From assembly GCA_902783175.1 (NCBI GenBank), contig CACZQA010000067.1:1-7011 (forward strand): a DNA stretch of 7,011 bases, given 5' to 3'. The position numbers and the translations under genes are program-made. The notes under the pieces were generated by a model that saw only the letters and a program-made list of their open reading frames with translations, did not search any database and had not been told where the DNA came from. Shown in pieces: positions 6,606 through 7,011 of this stretch (position 1 is its first letter; each line of letters starts with the position of its first letter). This stretch comes from an uncultured Coriobacteriaceae bacterium (GTDB lineage Bacteria > Actinomycetota > Coriobacteriia > Coriobacteriales > QAMH01).

Positions 6606-7011
6606 CTAGCTCACCATCCCCGGGAAGCCGAGCTGGCGCATGGCCTCGAACATCACGATGTTGGCGGCGTTGGAGAGGTTAAGCGAGACCGCATCGGGGT
6701 CGGTGGGGTCGCCCGTGGGGCCGGGGCCCGCCGTGGCCGGCGTGAGCCCCTCGCGCTCGAACATGGGGATGCGGATGCAGCGGTCGGAATGAGCGGCGAG
6801 GATGCGCTCATCGATCCCCGTGGACTCCTTGCCGAACATGAGGTAGTCGCCGTCATGGTAGGCGACCTGGTGATAGCACTGGTTTGCCTTCTTCGTGCTG
6901 AGCCAGGGGTTAGCGCCGGGATTTTTCGCGAGGAACTCGTCGTAGTCCTCGTAGACGTGCAGGTCGATGTCGTGCCAGTACCCCATGCCGCTGCGCCTGA
7001 TCATGCGGTCG
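6606..7011 (-). CDS. trmL: tRNA (cytidine(34)-2'-O)-methyltransferase, TrmL/CspR-type SPOUT enzyme, 5' end cut by window edge
   Basis: The gene's C-terminal part (135 codons) is present; its start lies beyond the right edge. TrmL methylates the 2'-O of the wobble nucleotide (C34 or cmnm5U34) in tRNA-Leu isoacceptors using S-adenosylmethionine. Evidence is the SPOUT knot motifs: DGDYLMFGKESTGI, then RIPM, then SLNLSNAANIVMFEAMRQLG near the C-terminus. The beginning of the visible part (RRSGMGYWHDID) matches an internal TrmL segment about 45-50 residues from the usual N-terminus. The Met at 7004 is therefore internal, and the frame stays open to the edge. Between RIPM and SLNLSNA there is a Gly/Pro/Thr-rich loop about 20 residues longer than I recall for the E. 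coli enzyme. The gene is separated from ech by 190 nt and is probably unrelated in function. Confidence 0.9.
   Translation of the reverse strand, partial: DRMIRRSGMGYWHDIDLHVYEDYDEFLAKNPGANPWLSTKKANQCYHQVAYHDGDYLMFGKESTGIDERILAAHSDRCIRIPMFEREGLTPATAGPGPTGDPTDPDAVSLNLSNAANIVMFEAMRQLGFPGMVS

Noticed and set aside
1..7011. Mobile elements, CRISPR arrays, tRNA or rRNA genes
   Set aside because: No transposase or integrase motifs, no regularly spaced repeats, and no tRNA- or rRNA-like stretches were seen. The window is almost fully occupied by protein-coding genes.

Overview
The window is GC-rich, and every credible gene reads on the minus strand. It contains one complete six-gene operon for a membrane-bound, energy-converting [NiFe] hydrogenase of the Ech type (group 4). 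The subunit order is antiporter, NuoH-like, NuoB-like, NuoC-like, NuoD-like, then a 2x[4Fe-4S] ferredoxin subunit, which is the echABCDEF order. A CDP-alcohol phosphatidyltransferase follows 10 nt downstream. The 3' part of a trmL/cspR-type tRNA 2'-O-methyltransferase lies upstream. The high GC, strong GGAGG ribosome sites, TTG starts and an Ech hydrogenase suggest an anaerobic, fermentative high-GC bacterium. A gut Coriobacteriia-like actinobacterium such as Collinsella or a relative is my best guess, but this rests on general impression and not on a database match.

Layout in transcription order (right to left): partial trmL (6606-7011); a 190-nt intergenic region with a candidate promoter and a small inverted repeat; echA (4148-6415, TTG start); echB (3261-4145); echC (2712-3248); echD (2289-2702); echE (1208-2296, overlapping echD by 8 nt); echF (702-1202); and a pgsA-like gene (41-691, TTG start). 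Gaps inside the operon run from -8 to +12 nt, so translation is probably coupled and the seven genes are probably one transcript. There is no gene-free stretch longer than 300 nt.

The expected working of the complex comes from family knowledge. Reduced ferredoxin gives electrons to EchF; they pass through the EchC [4Fe-4S] cluster to the NiFe site in EchE, where protons become H2. The membrane subunits EchB and EchA couple this to H+ or Na+ translocation. All metal-ligand motifs needed for activity are visible. No hydrogenase maturation genes, CO dehydrogenase or formate dehydrogenase lie within the window.

The most unusual features are C-terminal tails. EchA ends in a roughly 107-residue Tyr/Gln/Met-rich then Ser/Gly-rich segment after its last membrane helix, preceded by a signal-peptidase-like VSA-Q junction. 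EchC and EchF have hydrophilic, probably disordered or coiled tails. EchE, in contrast, stops three residues after its last cysteine, so it has no cleavable maturation peptide.
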